From positions 62,001 through 126,000 of the forward strand of contig CAJUEJ010000004.1 in NCBI GenBank assembly GCA_910585435.1: a stretch of 64,000 nucleotides of DNA. Reading direction: 5' to 3'. This stretch comes from an uncultured Hungatella sp. Its GTDB lineage: Bacteria > Bacillota > Clostridia > Lachnospirales > Lachnospiraceae. Both the position numbers and the translations under genes were made by a program. Shown one piece after another: positions 8,148 through 17,735 of the stretch. Under the pieces are notes generated by a model, which worked only from the letters and a program-made list of their open reading frames with translations, was not told where the DNA came from and ran no database searches. Within the stretch, counting starts at the first letter, position 1. Each line of letters starts with the position of its first letter.

Positions 8148-10118
8148 ATGTTGACAGATACGAGAAAATCCCCTTATGCAAAAGTTCATGGAATCAGCTA
8201 TGACGCAGTAAAACTGATGCCTGGCTTCTGGAAGGAATGCCTGGAGGTGTGTGCCACAGGCACTGTGCCTCAGATCGGAAAGCTGTTTGAAGACAGTAAT
8301 ATCAGCCATGTGGTGGAGAATTTCCGGATCTGTGCCGGGGAGTGCGCCGGGCGTCACCGGGGCACCCCGTTTGGGGACGGGGACTTTTATAAATGGCTGG
8401 AGGCAGTTCTGTACTGCGGTGTCCTGACAGGGGAAGACAGGCTTTTGGAGCAGGCGGATTCCTATATCCGGCTGATTGCCAGGGCCCAGAGGCCGGACGG
8501 GTATCTGTCCACCAAGCAGATCATCAGCGAGATGACAGGCGGGGGCGACACGAGGCAGAAGGACATCAATGAGTTTGAAGTCTACAATTTCGGCCATCTC
8601 TTCACGCTTGCCAGCCTTCACAAGCGGCTGACAGGAAAGGATGATCTGCTCCATGTGGCCCGGAAGGCGGCAGGGTATCTGGACACCCTTTATACCAAAG
8701 CGGAGAAAAGCGGTCAGGTACGGACAGCTGTGTGTCCGTCCCACCATATGGGGCTGGTGGAGCTGTACCGGACCACGAAAGATCCGTTTTACCGGGAGCT
8801 GGCCATAAAGGCCATGAGAATACGGGATCTGGTGGAGGACGGGATGGATGACAACCAGGACAGAATCCCTCTGGCACAACAGGAGACCCTTGTAGGCCAT
8901 GCGGTCAGGGCCAACTACCTTTACGCAGGCCTGACGGATCTGTATGCGGAGACAGGTGAGAGGGAATGGCTGGAGGTTTTAGGCCGGATGTGGAAAAGCC
9001 TGACAGAGAAAAAAATGTATATCACCGGAGGCTGCGGCGCGATCTACAACGGAGCCTCTCCTTACGGCAACTTTTTTAAGGATCAGAAGGTACATCAGGC
9101 TTATGGGTATGAGTACCAGCTGCCCAATATTACGGCCTACAATGAGACCTGCGCCTCCATAGGAGCTGTGATGTGGGCATACCGTATGTTTACAGTGGAT
9201 CCAAAGGCAGAGTATATGGATACTCTGGAGAGAATGATGTACAATGTGAATCTTGGGGCGGTAAGCCTTGACGGTAAGCGGTTCTTCTACGAGAACATGC
9301 TGCGGCGCACCAGAGAGCTGGACTATGAACTGGTATGGCCAAGGGAGAGGACAGAATACATAAAAAGCTTCTGCTGCCCGCCTAATGTATCCAGGCTGCT
9401 GGCCCAGGTCGGGGAGTATTTTTACACAGTCTCAGGAGATACGGTGTGGGCCGGGCTTTACGGCGCTTCCGAAAGCCGGATAAGCCTGGCTGGCGGCATG
9501 GAATTTACCATATGTCAGGAGACAGAATATCCCTATGACGGAAGGATACGCTTTACCTTCACAGAGGTGAAGACACGGGAGGAAAGTCAGGAGAAGCCAT
9601 GGAAGCTGATGCTCAGGATTCCGGGGTGGGCAGCCGGGGGAAGCCTTAGGGTAAACGGGGAGAGAAAAAGGATTGTGGATTCTGATGCAGGAACGTATCT
9701 GTGTGTGGAAATCACAGATACAAGGGAGGCTGCGGCAGAGCTTTCACTGGACATGCCGGCCCGTCTGACTGTGGCAAATTCCATGGTGGAGGAGACGGAG
9801 AATCATGTGGCAGTGGAGCGGGGGCCTCTTGTCTACTGCATGGAGAGCCCGGATGCAGATGTGGATACGCTGGATGATTTGCTTCTGCCGGCGGATGCAA
9901 GGTTTGAGACGGAACCTATATGGGTGGAAGGGCGGAAAATGACGGCGCTTAAATCCGTATTCTTCAGCCTGGAACGGGACAGAGGCGATAAAAAGGCTCT
10001 CTATCAGACTCTTGGAAGATATAAAAAGGTACCAAGGGAAGTGAGGCTGATTCCCTATTTTGCGTGGGACAACCGGGGGATGGGGGAGATGCGGATCTGG
10101 TTTCCGGCCGGGTATTAA
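8148..10118 (+). CDS. GH127 family beta-L-arabinofuranosidase-type glycoside hydrolase
   Basis: A 656-residue cytoplasmic protein without a signal peptide. It has the (alpha/alpha)6 barrel pattern of GH127 (old DUF1680). The zinc/catalytic site known from HypBA1 is kept: Glu333 and Cys335 in NETCAS, and the Cys409-Cys410 pair in FCCPPN, where one cysteine is the nucleophile in the family. Conserved RHRGTPFGDGDFYKWLEA and NSMVEE blocks are also visible. The likely role is removal of terminal beta-L-arabinofuranose from plant glycan or glycoprotein fragments after import. No transporter is adjacent. Confidence 0.88.
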   Translation: MLTDTRKSPYAKVHGISYDAVKLMPGFWKECLEVCATGTVPQIGKLFEDSNISHVVENFRICAGECAGRHRGTPFGDGDFYKWLEAVLYCGVLTGEDRLLEQADSYIRLIARAQRPDGYLSTKQIISEMTGGGDTRQKDINEFEVYNFGHLFTLASLHKRLTGKDDLLHVARKAAGYLDTLYTKAEKSGQVRTAVCPSHHMGLVELYRTTKDPFYRELAIKAMRIRDLVEDGMDDNQDRIPLAQQETLVGHAVRANYLYAGLTDLYAETGEREWLEVLGRMWKSLTEKKMYITGGCGAIYNGASPYGNFFKDQKVHQAYGYEYQLPNITAYNETCASIGAVMWAYRMFTVDPKAEYMDTLERMMYNVNLGAVSLDGKRFFYENMLRRTRELDYELVWPRERTEYIKSFCCPPNVSRLLAQVGEYFYTVSGDTVWAGLYGASESRISLAGGMEFTICQETEYPYDGRIRFTFTEVKTREESQEKPWKLMLRIPGWAAGGSLRVNGERKRIVDSDAGTYLCVEITDTREAAAELSLDMPARLTVANSMVEETENHVAVERGPLVYCMESPDADVDTLDDLLLPADARFETEPIWVEGRKMTALKSVFFSLERDRGDKKALYQTLGRYKKVPREVRLIPYFAWDNRGMGEMRIWFPAGY

Positions 10119-10240
10119 ACAGTAGGCGTCTTGTCTGATTTTTGGAAGACAGCATAAAAATTAGCTATAAGGGAGCTGGTAATGCTGCGGTATTATAACT
10201 TTCAAAAAATGTGTATAATAATCAAAAAGGAAGGTGTCAA

Positions 10241-11473
10241 ATGCCTGATTCTGTTAAGTATCACAATACAGTAAAACCAGAATTGTATGCATTGAAGCAT
10301 AAGGATCTGGATGTTGCGGTTGTGTATGTAAATACGGTTACAGGAATGATAGAATATGTTCTGGAGGTATATCTTCCGGACCATATGCCTGTGGGGTGTC
10401 TGCCGGATGGAACCTATATCAGTGAATGGTGGAAGGAACGGGCAATTCCGGATTCCAGAAGAGGCATTGTCCAGGTACTGAACTGCCTCCACGAGCCCAC
10501 GAATCAGTCTCTTATGCTGTCAGGATATGGTCTTAGCCTCACCGACCATTACTGGCTGCAGCCTTTGGATAAAGAGGTATATTGGGACAAGATAAATTAT
10601 TTTCAAAATGCTTTTTCAGATGAGCTGGGCGATCTGCTGACAGAAACAGGAGAAATAGATTATGAAAAAAATATTTCCCGTTTTTCCCCATCCACTTCTG
10701 TAAACGGCGAGATGAAAAAAAAGTGGGTGATACAGGAGGGCAGACCGTATCTGCTGAAGGTAAATTTCAGCGATTATGGGCAGCAGGCAGTGAATGAGCT
10801 TATTGCATGCAGGCTGCATGAAATGACCGGGTGGAATCATTATGTACCGTATGAGCTGGATATGATAAAGGCAGGAGAGCAGGAATTTCCATGCTCTTTA
10901 AGCCCTTTATTTACATCAAATGAAAAGGAGCTTGTATCAGCATATCAGCTAATCCGCAGCTATAAAATCAGAAATGACTCGTCTTCCTTTGAGACCATGA
11001 TTGAACTGGCAGTCCGCCAGGGATTGTCTGAGAAGGAAGTACGGGGACAGCTGGAGTATACCATTCTCACAGATTTTATACTAAGTAATACGGATCGCCA
11101 TTTTAACAATTTTGGCTTTCTCAAAAATTTTGCGGACGGTAAGTTTATTTCCATGGCCCCGATTTTTGATACGGGAAATGCTCTTTTTTACAATCAGGAC
11201 ATCATACCAACCGGCGAGAATCTGTTAAACCTAAGGGTATCCTCATTTCGTAAAAGAGAAGTGGATATGCTGCAGTATATAGGAAATTACGGACTGTTAG
11301 ACCCATGTATGCTGGCAGGATTTCCAGATGAGGTATTCCGATTGCTGGCTGCCAATACACATATGCCGGCAGAAAGAATGGAAAGAATCGCCGAGACAAC
11401 AAGGGAAAAGCTGAAATACCTTATGATGTTCTACAACGGCAAGAAGATATGGAAGAAGGAAAAATATCGATAG
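10241..11473 (+). CDS. HipA-like (PI3/4-kinase-fold) protein kinase domain protein
   Basis: A 410-residue protein with a HipA_C-type kinase core. The catalytic loop is NTDRHFNN (Asp285) and the metal-binding motif is IFDTGN (Asp310). The N-terminal ~120 residues, with PVGCLPDG and WWKERAIP, are unlike HipA of E. coli. It is not preceded by a HipB-type HTH gene. Instead a 94-aa gene follows, with its ATG 11 bases after this stop. The start at 10241 has AAGGAAGG upstream. A related kinase lies at 62480-63592. The substrate is unknown; a toxin or signalling role is only an inference. Confidence 0.7.
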   Translation: MPDSVKYHNTVKPELYALKHKDLDVAVVYVNTVTGMIEYVLEVYLPDHMPVGCLPDGTYISEWWKERAIPDSRRGIVQVLNCLHEPTNQSLMLSGYGLSLTDHYWLQPLDKEVYWDKINYFQNAFSDELGDLLTETGEIDYEKNISRFSPSTSVNGEMKKKWVIQEGRPYLLKVNFSDYGQQAVNELIACRLHEMTGWNHYVPYELDMIKAGEQEFPCSLSPLFTSNEKELVSAYQLIRSYKIRNDSSSFETMIELAVRQGLSEKEVRGQLEYTILTDFILSNTDRHFNNFGFLKNFADGKFISMAPIFDTGNALFYNQDIIPTGENLLNLRVSSFRKREVDMLQYIGNYGLLDPCMLAGFPDEVFRLLAANTHMPAERMERIAETTREKLKYLMMFYNGKKIWKKEKYR

Positions 11474-11484
11474 GAGGACGCTTC

Positions 11485-11769
11485 ATGGAGAATATCAGCA
11501 TTCAGGTGCTGCATAATAAGCTGATTATCGGGAATATGCCCAGGCTTGTGATAGACTTAAACGGCGGGGAGAACTATATTGAGACTGAGCAGCAGAAGAT
11601 ACCTTACCGAAAAAGCATACGGGTCAGTAAGGATCTGCTTCAGGGTAAAAGGGCCAATGTTATGCAGACCGCCATGATGTACTATTATCAACAGGCGTCA
11701 GCTATTGCAGAAGGGTATAAAAGGCTGGAGGATTATCGTGAGAACATAAAAGGGATCCGTCAGTCATGA
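11485..11769 (+). CDS. Hypothetical 94-aa protein, partner of the HipA-like kinase
   Basis: The gene begins 11 bases after the HipA-like gene with AGGAGG 6 bases before its ATG, so the two are almost certainly co-transcribed. The protein has an N-terminal beta-rich half (IQVLHNKLIIGNMPRLVIDL) and a helical C-terminal half with RVSKDLLQGKRANVMQTAMM. I do not recognise a family. It is not an XRE-type HTH antitoxin. Its position suggests that it modulates, or is modified by, the kinase. Confidence 0.65.
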   Translation: MENISIQVLHNKLIIGNMPRLVIDLNGGENYIETEQQKIPYRKSIRVSKDLLQGKRANVMQTAMMYYYQQASAIAEGYKRLEDYRENIKGIRQS

Positions 11770-11796
11770 CCGGGCTCTGTGCCTTTTTCATACTTT

Positions 11797-12717
11797 TTAT
11801 ATACAATGAGAAGACGAATGATTCGTATGTACCTTTCCCTTCCACTGAAGCCCCACAAGCCCTGCAATAAAAGCCATGGTTCCCGCCGCCACATAGACGG
11901 TGAGGGACTCATGGAAGAACAGGATGCCCCAGGTGATGGCAAAGATTGCCATGGTGCTCTGGATGACAGGTACTATATAAAAGGGCACCAGCTTTAAAGC
12001 GATGGCATTGAGATAGAATCCCAGCCCTGTTATCATACCAAAGCCGATGACCGCGATAAGGCAGGAAAAGTCAGGAGTCACTGCTGTAAGCTCTCCCCTT
12101 GCGATTCCCGGTATGGTGGGGATAAAGGACAGGATGGAGGATACGGTAAAAATGGACAGGTTGCTGTCAATGATGTCCATACGGTCGCCGATCATTTTCT
12201 GAGACAGCACATGGCTTCCGGCACAGGTGCCGGACAGTAAAAACAGAACCATAAGGAATGCGTTGCCGCCCTGGACAAACACGGAGACAGGACGTCCGTT
12301 TAAGGAAATGCACAGCACCCCTCCCATGCACAGGAGGATGCAGAAAACCTTTCTTGGAGAAAGCTTTTCATGGAATAAAAGGACGCTGGAAAGAGTGATA
12401 AAAATAGTCTGTGCCGGCTGGGTAACGATGTTCCCATAGGACAAACCATGGGTCAGGCCGTAGTTCTCCGTAAAGTAAGCCAGCCATTTGGCTGTGGCGC
12501 CGAACAGAATCCACTTCCAGTTTTCCCGGAGAAGATTTCCGAAATTCTCCGGGAATTTCTGTCTTTTTGCCAGCTTTAATAAAAGCAGGAATATAACGCC
12601 TGTAATAAAACGGAAGAAGGTAATAAATTCAGGCGCATAATATGGGCTGATCAGCTTTACACAGGTGCCTCCGAAGCTGAACATCAAAGCGACACACAAT
12701 AGATACAAGTACCCCAT
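11797..12717 (-). CDS. EamA/DMT superfamily transporter
   Basis: An inner-membrane protein of 306 aa with about ten hydrophobic segments in two EamA repeats, the layout of drug/metabolite exporters. The start at 12717 has AAGGAG 8 bases upstream and is preferred over an ATG seven codons earlier. The substrate is unknown. It is convergent with the 94-aa gene and transcribed away from coaX. Confidence 0.85.
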   Translation of the reverse strand: MGYLYLLCVALMFSFGGTCVKLISPYYAPEFITFFRFITGVIFLLLLKLAKRQKFPENFGNLLRENWKWILFGATAKWLAYFTENYGLTHGLSYGNIVTQPAQTIFITLSSVLLFHEKLSPRKVFCILLCMGGVLCISLNGRPVSVFVQGGNAFLMVLFLLSGTCAGSHVLSQKMIGDRMDIIDSNLSIFTVSSILSFIPTIPGIARGELTAVTPDFSCLIAVIGFGMITGLGFYLNAIALKLVPFYIVPVIQSTMAIFAITWGILFFHESLTVYVAAGTMAFIAGLVGLQWKGKVHTNHSSSHCI

Positions 12718-12838
12718 GATAATTTCTCCTTGGTTCATATTGATCTGGAAACTCTTTCCCGCCGAATGTATTCCTGTTGTGGCAACTGCTTTTATTATAA
12801 TAGAAACAGTGCAGGGTGTAAAGCATTTGTGGCGATAA

Positions 12839-13621
12839 TCAGCTACCGCTATAACCGGCTTTATTTTTATTATACAAAACCAGAAGCCCTTTTAGCAGCA
12901 AGTCATCCTCATAGGCGATAGTATGGCGGCACAGGGGCACCAGAAGCTTTGCCAGGCCGCCGGTGGATACCAAAGACGGGGCCGTGCCCAGTTCCTGCTC
13001 CATGCGGTCGATGATGCCGTCGATCATGGCGGCGCTTCCGTATAGGATGCCGGAGCGCATGCAGTCAATGGTATTTTTCCCGATGACATTTCCCGGTGCA
13101 TCCAGGCTGATAAAGGGCAGCTGGGCAGCTTTTGTGCTTAAGGAATCCAGGGAGACACGAAGGCCCGGGAGGATGACGCCGCCGATATAGTTTCCGGAAG
13201 CATCCACCACGGACATGGTGGTGGCGGTTCCCATATCGATGATGATGATGGGGCAGGGATATTCCTTGATGGCAGCTACCGCGTCTACAATCATGTCGCT
13301 TCCCACGGTTTTAGGGTTGTCCATGATGATGTTCAGGCCGGTTTTCATGCCGGAGCCCACCAGCATGGGGCGGAACCCGCAGATCTTTTCCACGGCAGAC
13401 AGTATGGTGGAATTTAAAGGGGGAACCACGGAGGAGAGTATGGCTCCTTCGATGGAGGAGGCGCTGATACTGTGAATCTCCAGAATACTTTTTATGTTAA
13501 CCGCATATTCCAGGTCTGTTTTCCCGCTGTTGGTGGTAACCCGTTCTACAAAATACGTTCTGTCGTTGTCGATCCCTCCGATGACAATATTGGTGTTTCC
13601 CATATCGATTGCTAAAATCAT
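12839..13621 (-). CDS. coaX: Type III pantothenate kinase
   Basis: Catalyses the first step of coenzyme A synthesis (pantothenate to 4'-phosphopantothenate). It is an ASKHA-fold enzyme of 260 aa. The N-terminal DMGNTN phosphate loop, the central VGSDMIVDA block (GxDR region, here with Met instead of Arg) and IDMGTATT are visible. The start at 13621 follows AAAGGAG. The gene is divergent from coaBC, so both CoA genes share a 77-bp control region. Confidence 0.93.
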   Translation of the reverse strand: MILAIDMGNTNIVIGGIDNDRTYFVERVTTNSGKTDLEYAVNIKSILEIHSISASSIEGAILSSVVPPLNSTILSAVEKICGFRPMLVGSGMKTGLNIIMDNPKTVGSDMIVDAVAAIKEYPCPIIIIDMGTATTMSVVDASGNYIGGVILPGLRVSLDSLSTKAAQLPFISLDAPGNVIGKNTIDCMRSGILYGSAAMIDGIIDRMEQELGTAPSLVSTGGLAKLLVPLCRHTIAYEDDLLLKGLLVLYNKNKAGYSGS

Positions 13622-13651
13622 GACAGACTCCTTTCCTTCTCTATTCATTTG

Positions 13652-13660
13652 TGGTATAAT
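13652..13660 (+). promoter_or_regulatory. Extended -10 promoter for coaBC
   Basis: TGGTATAAT (TG at 13652, TATAAT at 13655-13660) lies 39 bases before the coaBC ATG. No good -35 is visible, as is usual for extended -10 promoters. It overlaps the region from which coaX is transcribed divergently. Confidence 0.5.
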
Positions 13661-13698
13661 CTAACATATTTTCATAAAAAACACAACGGAGGAAATAC

Positions 13699-14889
13699 AT
13701 GTTAAAAGGAAAGACAGTGATTCTGGGAGTCAGCGGAAGCATTGCTGCATATAAAATCGCCTCCCTGGCAAGCAGCTTAAAGAAGCTGCATGGGGATGTG
13801 CAGGTGATTATGACAAAGAACGCCACAGAGTTTATCACGCCTGTGACATTTGAAAGCCTGACCGGCAACAAATGCCTGGTGGATACCTTTGACCGGAATT
13901 TTGAATTTCAGGTGGAGCATGTGGCCCTGGCAAAGCGGGCGGATCTGTTTATGCTGGCTCCGGCCACGGCCAATGTGATTGCCAAGATAGCCCACGGACT
14001 GGCTGACGACATGCTGACTACCACATTCCTGGCCTGCAAATGTCCCAAGTATATTTCTCCGGCTATGAATACGCAGATGTATGAAAATCCCATCACCCAG
14101 GATAATCTGAAAATCTGTGCCTCCTACGGCATGCACATGATTGAGCCGGCCACAGGCTACCTGGCCTGCGGAGACACAGGGGCAGGGAAGATGCCGGAAC
14201 CGTCGGTTCTTTTGGAGGCTGTCATCCATGAGATTGGGTATCCTAAAGATCTGACAGGGAAAAAGATTCTGGTGACGGCAGGGCCTACCAGGGAAAGTAT
14301 CGATCCGGTACGGTATATTACCAATCATTCTACGGGAAAGATGGGGTATGCCATTGCCAGGGTGGCGGCCTGCCGGGGGGCAGAGGTGACCCTGGTGACG
14401 GGGCCCACACAGATCGAGAAGCCGGGATTTGTAAAGACAGTAGAAGTGGAGAGCGCCAAGGAGATGATGCGGGCAGTGCTTTTGGAGAGCAAGGAGCAGG
14501 ATGCTATCATCAAGGCGGCGGCAGTGGCGGATTACCGCCCGGCAGTGATGGCCCAGGAGAAGATAAAAAAGAATCAGGGGGAACTGAATATTCCCCTGGA
14601 ACGGACCGACGATATTCTGGGGTATCTGGGGCAGCGAAAAAAGGAAGGGCAGTTTCTGTGCGGATTTTCCATGGAGACGGAAAATCTGCTGGAGAATTCC
14701 AGGGCAAAGCTGGAGAGAAAGAACCTGGATATGGTGGTGGCTAACAGCTTAAAGCAGGAAGGGGCCGGATTCGGCACGGATACCAATGTGGTGACGCTGA
14801 TCACCAGAGAGGGAGAAGAGGCTCTGGGGAAGATGAGCAAGGAAGAGGTTGCAGACAGGATACTTTCAAGGATTTTTCTGAAGAAATGA
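13699..14889 (+). CDS. coaBC: Bifunctional phosphopantothenoylcysteine decarboxylase / phosphopantothenate-cysteine ligase
   Basis: Two consecutive coenzyme A steps in one 396-aa polypeptide. The N-terminal CoaC flavoprotein has GVSGSIAAYK, the catalytic His74 (VEHVALA), PAMN at 121-124 and the flexible-lid Cys157 in YLACGDTGAG. The C-terminal CoaB part begins near GKKILVTAGPTRE and has NHSTGKMG and the ADYRP motif. AACGGAGG precedes the ATG. It is divergent from coaX. Confidence 0.96.
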   Translation: MLKGKTVILGVSGSIAAYKIASLASSLKKLHGDVQVIMTKNATEFITPVTFESLTGNKCLVDTFDRNFEFQVEHVALAKRADLFMLAPATANVIAKIAHGLADDMLTTTFLACKCPKYISPAMNTQMYENPITQDNLKICASYGMHMIEPATGYLACGDTGAGKMPEPSVLLEAVIHEIGYPKDLTGKKILVTAGPTRESIDPVRYITNHSTGKMGYAIARVAACRGAEVTLVTGPTQIEKPGFVKTVEVESAKEMMRAVLLESKEQDAIIKAAAVADYRPAVMAQEKIKKNQGELNIPLERTDDILGYLGQRKKEGQFLCGFSMETENLLENSRAKLERKNLDMVVANSLKQEGAGFGTDTNVVTLITREGEEALGKMSKEEVADRILSRIFLKK

Positions 14890-14954
14890 TCAGGAATACA
14901 GTTAATTCAGTAAAGGCCAGGAGAAAGAGGAGAACACCCAGGAGGATAAAAGAT

Positions 14955-15824
14955 ATGAGGTATGAGGAGATTGAGATTGCGGTGGAGGGACAGGTATCCG
15001 GGGCGGTGAAGCTTCACAGCTATGTTCTGGATGCAGTCAGCGTGGATTTGGAGAAGAGGCGGACGGCTGTCATCGTCTGCCCGGGAGGCGGATACCGGAT
15101 GCGGTCGGACAGGGAGGCGGAACCGGTTGTGATGCAGTTTCTGTCCATGGGATACCACAGCTTTCTGCTGGATTACAGCGTGGAGCCCAACCATTTTCCA
15201 ACGGCCCTCAGAGAGCTGGCAGAGGCAGTGGCTATTGTCCGGGAGCATTCGGAGGAGTGGAATGTGAACCCGGAGAAAATCCTGGTGTGCGGATTCTCGG
15301 CGGCAGGGCATCTGTGCTGCAGCCTGGGGAATTTCTGGAATCAGGAATTTGTCTATGGCCCTATAGGAAGAAGGGCGGATGCGATCCGGCCTGACGGAAT
15401 GATTCTGTGCTATCCGGTGATTACCAGCGGCCCATACGCCCATGAGGGATCCTTTGAATATCTTCTGGGAGAGGATGCGCTGAAAGGCGACAGGGAAGGC
15501 AGGAACCGCCCGGAGAGGGAAAAGCAGGTGTCTATGGAACTGCAGGTGACAGGAAACACCCCGCCTGCATTTATCTGGCACACCTTTGAGGACGAGGCGG
15601 TGCCTCTGGAGAACAGCCTGCTTTTGGCTTCGGCTCTTAAAAAAGCAGGGGTAAGCTTTGAGCTTCATGTATTTCCCAGAGGGCCCCACGGTTCATCCCT
15701 GGCCAATGAGGAGACATCAGGGATTCTGAGAAAAGAGCTTATAATTCCCGAAGCCCAGGTCTGGATCTCTCTGGCCCATACCTGGATTGAGAATTTGAGA
15801 AAGGAGATAGCAGAAAATGTATGA
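14955..15824 (+). CDS. Alpha/beta hydrolase, BD-FAE/acetyl-esterase type
   Basis: A cytoplasmic esterase of 289 aa. The oxyanion region PGGGY, nucleophile elbow GFSAAGH, an Asp near FEDEAVP and the His in GPHGSS form a standard triad. The family commonly removes acetyl or feruloyl groups from xylan fragments, which would fit the GH127 and GH13 genes nearby, but the substrate is not proven. The start at 14955 has AGGAGG 9 bases upstream; a frame open back to 14886 overlaps coaBC without support. The stop codon overlaps a small membrane-peptide gene. Confidence 0.82.
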   Translation: MRYEEIEIAVEGQVSGAVKLHSYVLDAVSVDLEKRRTAVIVCPGGGYRMRSDREAEPVVMQFLSMGYHSFLLDYSVEPNHFPTALRELAEAVAIVREHSEEWNVNPEKILVCGFSAAGHLCCSLGNFWNQEFVYGPIGRRADAIRPDGMILCYPVITSGPYAHEGSFEYLLGEDALKGDREGRNRPEREKQVSMELQVTGNTPPAFIWHTFEDEAVPLENSLLLASALKKAGVSFELHVFPRGPHGSSLANEETSGILRKELIIPEAQVWISLAHTWIENLRKEIAENV

Positions 15825-15921
15825 GACATTTAAAATGATTAACCTTGTTGCATTTATTGCAGTGGCAGCATACATCATTTTCAGGAATATACATAAAAAA
15901 AATTCGGATAAAAAGGATTGA
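15817..15921 (+). CDS. 34-aa single-span membrane peptide
   Basis: A small gene whose first 8 bases overlap the end of the esterase gene, with AAGGAG 10 bases upstream of the ATG. The peptide has one hydrophobic span (INLVAFIAVAAYIIF) followed by a strongly basic tail (RNIHKKNSDKK). This layout (short N-terminus, one TM helix, Lys-rich C-terminus) is typical of real small membrane proteins. The overlap suggests translational coupling. No function is known. Confidence 0.6.
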   Translation: MYETFKMINLVAFIAVAAYIIFRNIHKKNSDKKD

Positions 15922-16031
15922 TGAAATTCATACTACAATTTAAGAACTATTTTGCAGCAGCACATTTGGAATACCTGAATTGATGCCGCTTGAACGGCGG
16001 CAAACTTTTAAAGTAACTTGGAGGAAATAAC

Positions 16032-17624
16032 GTGTCAACAACAGCAGAAGAAATAAAGAAGCGAAGAACCTTTGCCATCATCTCCCACCCGGATGCAGGT
16101 AAGACTACATTGACGGAGAAGTTCCTGCTATACGGCGGGGCCATCAACCTGGCAGGGACAGTAAAGGGGCGGAAGGCTACCAAGCATGCGGTTTCGGACT
16201 GGATGGAGATCGAGAAGGAGAGGGGAATTTCCGTTACCTCCTCTGCCATGCAGTTTGACTATGACGGCTATTGCATCAATATTCTGGATACGCCCGGGCA
16301 TCAGGATTTCTCGGAGGACACCTACCGCACCCTGATGGCGGCGGACAGCGCGGTGATGGTGATTGACGGATCCAAAGGCGTGGAGGCCCAGACAATCAAG
16401 CTGTTTAAGGTATGCGTGCTGCGGAAGATTCCTATTTTTACATTCATCAACAAGATGGACCGGGAGGCAAAGGATCCCTTTGATCTGATGGATGATATCG
16501 AAAATGTCCTGGGTATCCGCACCTGTCCCATCAACTGGCCTATAGGCTGCGGCAAAAGCTTTAAGGGCGTGTATGACCGAAATACGAAAAAGATCACCAC
16601 GTTTACGGCTGCCATGGGAGGGCAGAAGGAAGTGGCTTCCCAGACCTTTGACGTGGAAGGCGCAGAGGTGGAGGCGGTTATCGGCCAGGATTTCCATCAG
16701 CAGCTTCTGGACGAGATTGAGCTTCTTGACGGGGCAGCAGATGAATTTGATATGGAGCGGGTGAGGAAGGGAGATTTGTCTCCTGTATTTTTTGGATCAG
16801 CCCTGACAAATTTTGGCGTGGAAACCTTTTTGCAGCATTTTTTACAGATGACTACGTCTCCCCTGTTCAGAAGGACTACAACGGGAGTGATTGATCCGTT
16901 TAAAGAGGATTTCTCAGCGTTTGTTTTTAAGATTCAGGCAAATATGAATAAGGCCCACAGAGACAGGATCGCCTTTATGCGTATTGTGTCCGGGAAATTT
17001 GAGGCTGGTATGGAGGTTAACCATGTCCAGGGCGGGAAGAAGCTGCGTCTGTCACAGCCGCAGCAGCTGATGGCCCAGGATCGGAAGATCGTGGAGGAGG
17101 CGTATGCTGGGGATATTATCGGCGTGTTTGACCCGGGGATCTTCTCCATCGGGGACACCTTGTGCCTGTCCAATGAGAAGTTTGAGTTTGAGGGGATTCC
17201 TACCTTTGCGCCGGAGCATTTTGCCAGGGTGCGGCAGGTGGATACCATGAAGCGGAAGCAGTTTATCAAAGGGGTGAACCAGATTGCCCAGGAGGGTGCC
17301 ATTCAGATCTTCCAGGAGTTTAATACAGGGATGGAGGAGATCATTGTCGGGGTGGTGGGGGAGCTGCAGTTTGAGGTGCTGACTTACCGGCTGGAGAATG
17401 AGTATAATGTGGAGGTGAAGCTGGATCGGCTTCCTTATGAATATATCCGCTGGGTGGAGAATAAGGATGAGATTGATGTGACGAAGATTCAGGGGACTTC
17501 TGATATGAAACGGATTAAGGATTTGAAGGATAATCCATTGCTGCTGTTTGTGAACAGCTGGAGTATCGGGATGGTGGAGGATCGGAATCCGGATTTGAGA
17601 TTAAGTGAGTTTGGGAGAGGGTAG
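16032..17624 (+). CDS. prfC: Peptide chain release factor 3
   Basis: Translational GTPase of 530 aa that recycles RF1/RF2 after termination. G1 is SHPDAGKTT, switch II is DTPGHQDFSEDT and the NKMD motif is present. The RF3-type ERGISVTSSAMQF block separates it from EF-G. The start codon is GTG at 16032 with TTGGAGG upstream. It stands alone between the esterase/peptide pair and yqeY. Confidence 0.96.
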   Translation: MSTTAEEIKKRRTFAIISHPDAGKTTLTEKFLLYGGAINLAGTVKGRKATKHAVSDWMEIEKERGISVTSSAMQFDYDGYCINILDTPGHQDFSEDTYRTLMAADSAVMVIDGSKGVEAQTIKLFKVCVLRKIPIFTFINKMDREAKDPFDLMDDIENVLGIRTCPINWPIGCGKSFKGVYDRNTKKITTFTAAMGGQKEVASQTFDVEGAEVEAVIGQDFHQQLLDEIELLDGAADEFDMERVRKGDLSPVFFGSALTNFGVETFLQHFLQMTTSPLFRRTTTGVIDPFKEDFSAFVFKIQANMNKAHRDRIAFMRIVSGKFEAGMEVNHVQGGKKLRLSQPQQLMAQDRKIVEEAYAGDIIGVFDPGIFSIGDTLCLSNEKFEFEGIPTFAPEHFARVRQVDTMKRKQFIKGVNQIAQEGAIQIFQEFNTGMEEIIVGVVGELQFEVLTYRLENEYNVEVKLDRLPYEYIRWVENKDEIDVTKIQGTSDMKRIKDLKDNPLLLFVNSWSIGMVEDRNPDLRLSEFGRG

Positions 17625-17735
17625 GGCTTTTATCCCCCCGAACTACGTTACCGGCATGGAGAAGAGGGAAGACATAAAAGCAATCGAATCATGGGCATGG
17701 AAATAAATTTGGAGAAGAACAGGAGGATGGGAGTT

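Noticed and set aside
14907..15689. A 260-codon minus-strand frame opposite the esterase
   Set aside because: It is a shadow of the esterase gene, with Pro/His/Arg-rich composition and no family marks.
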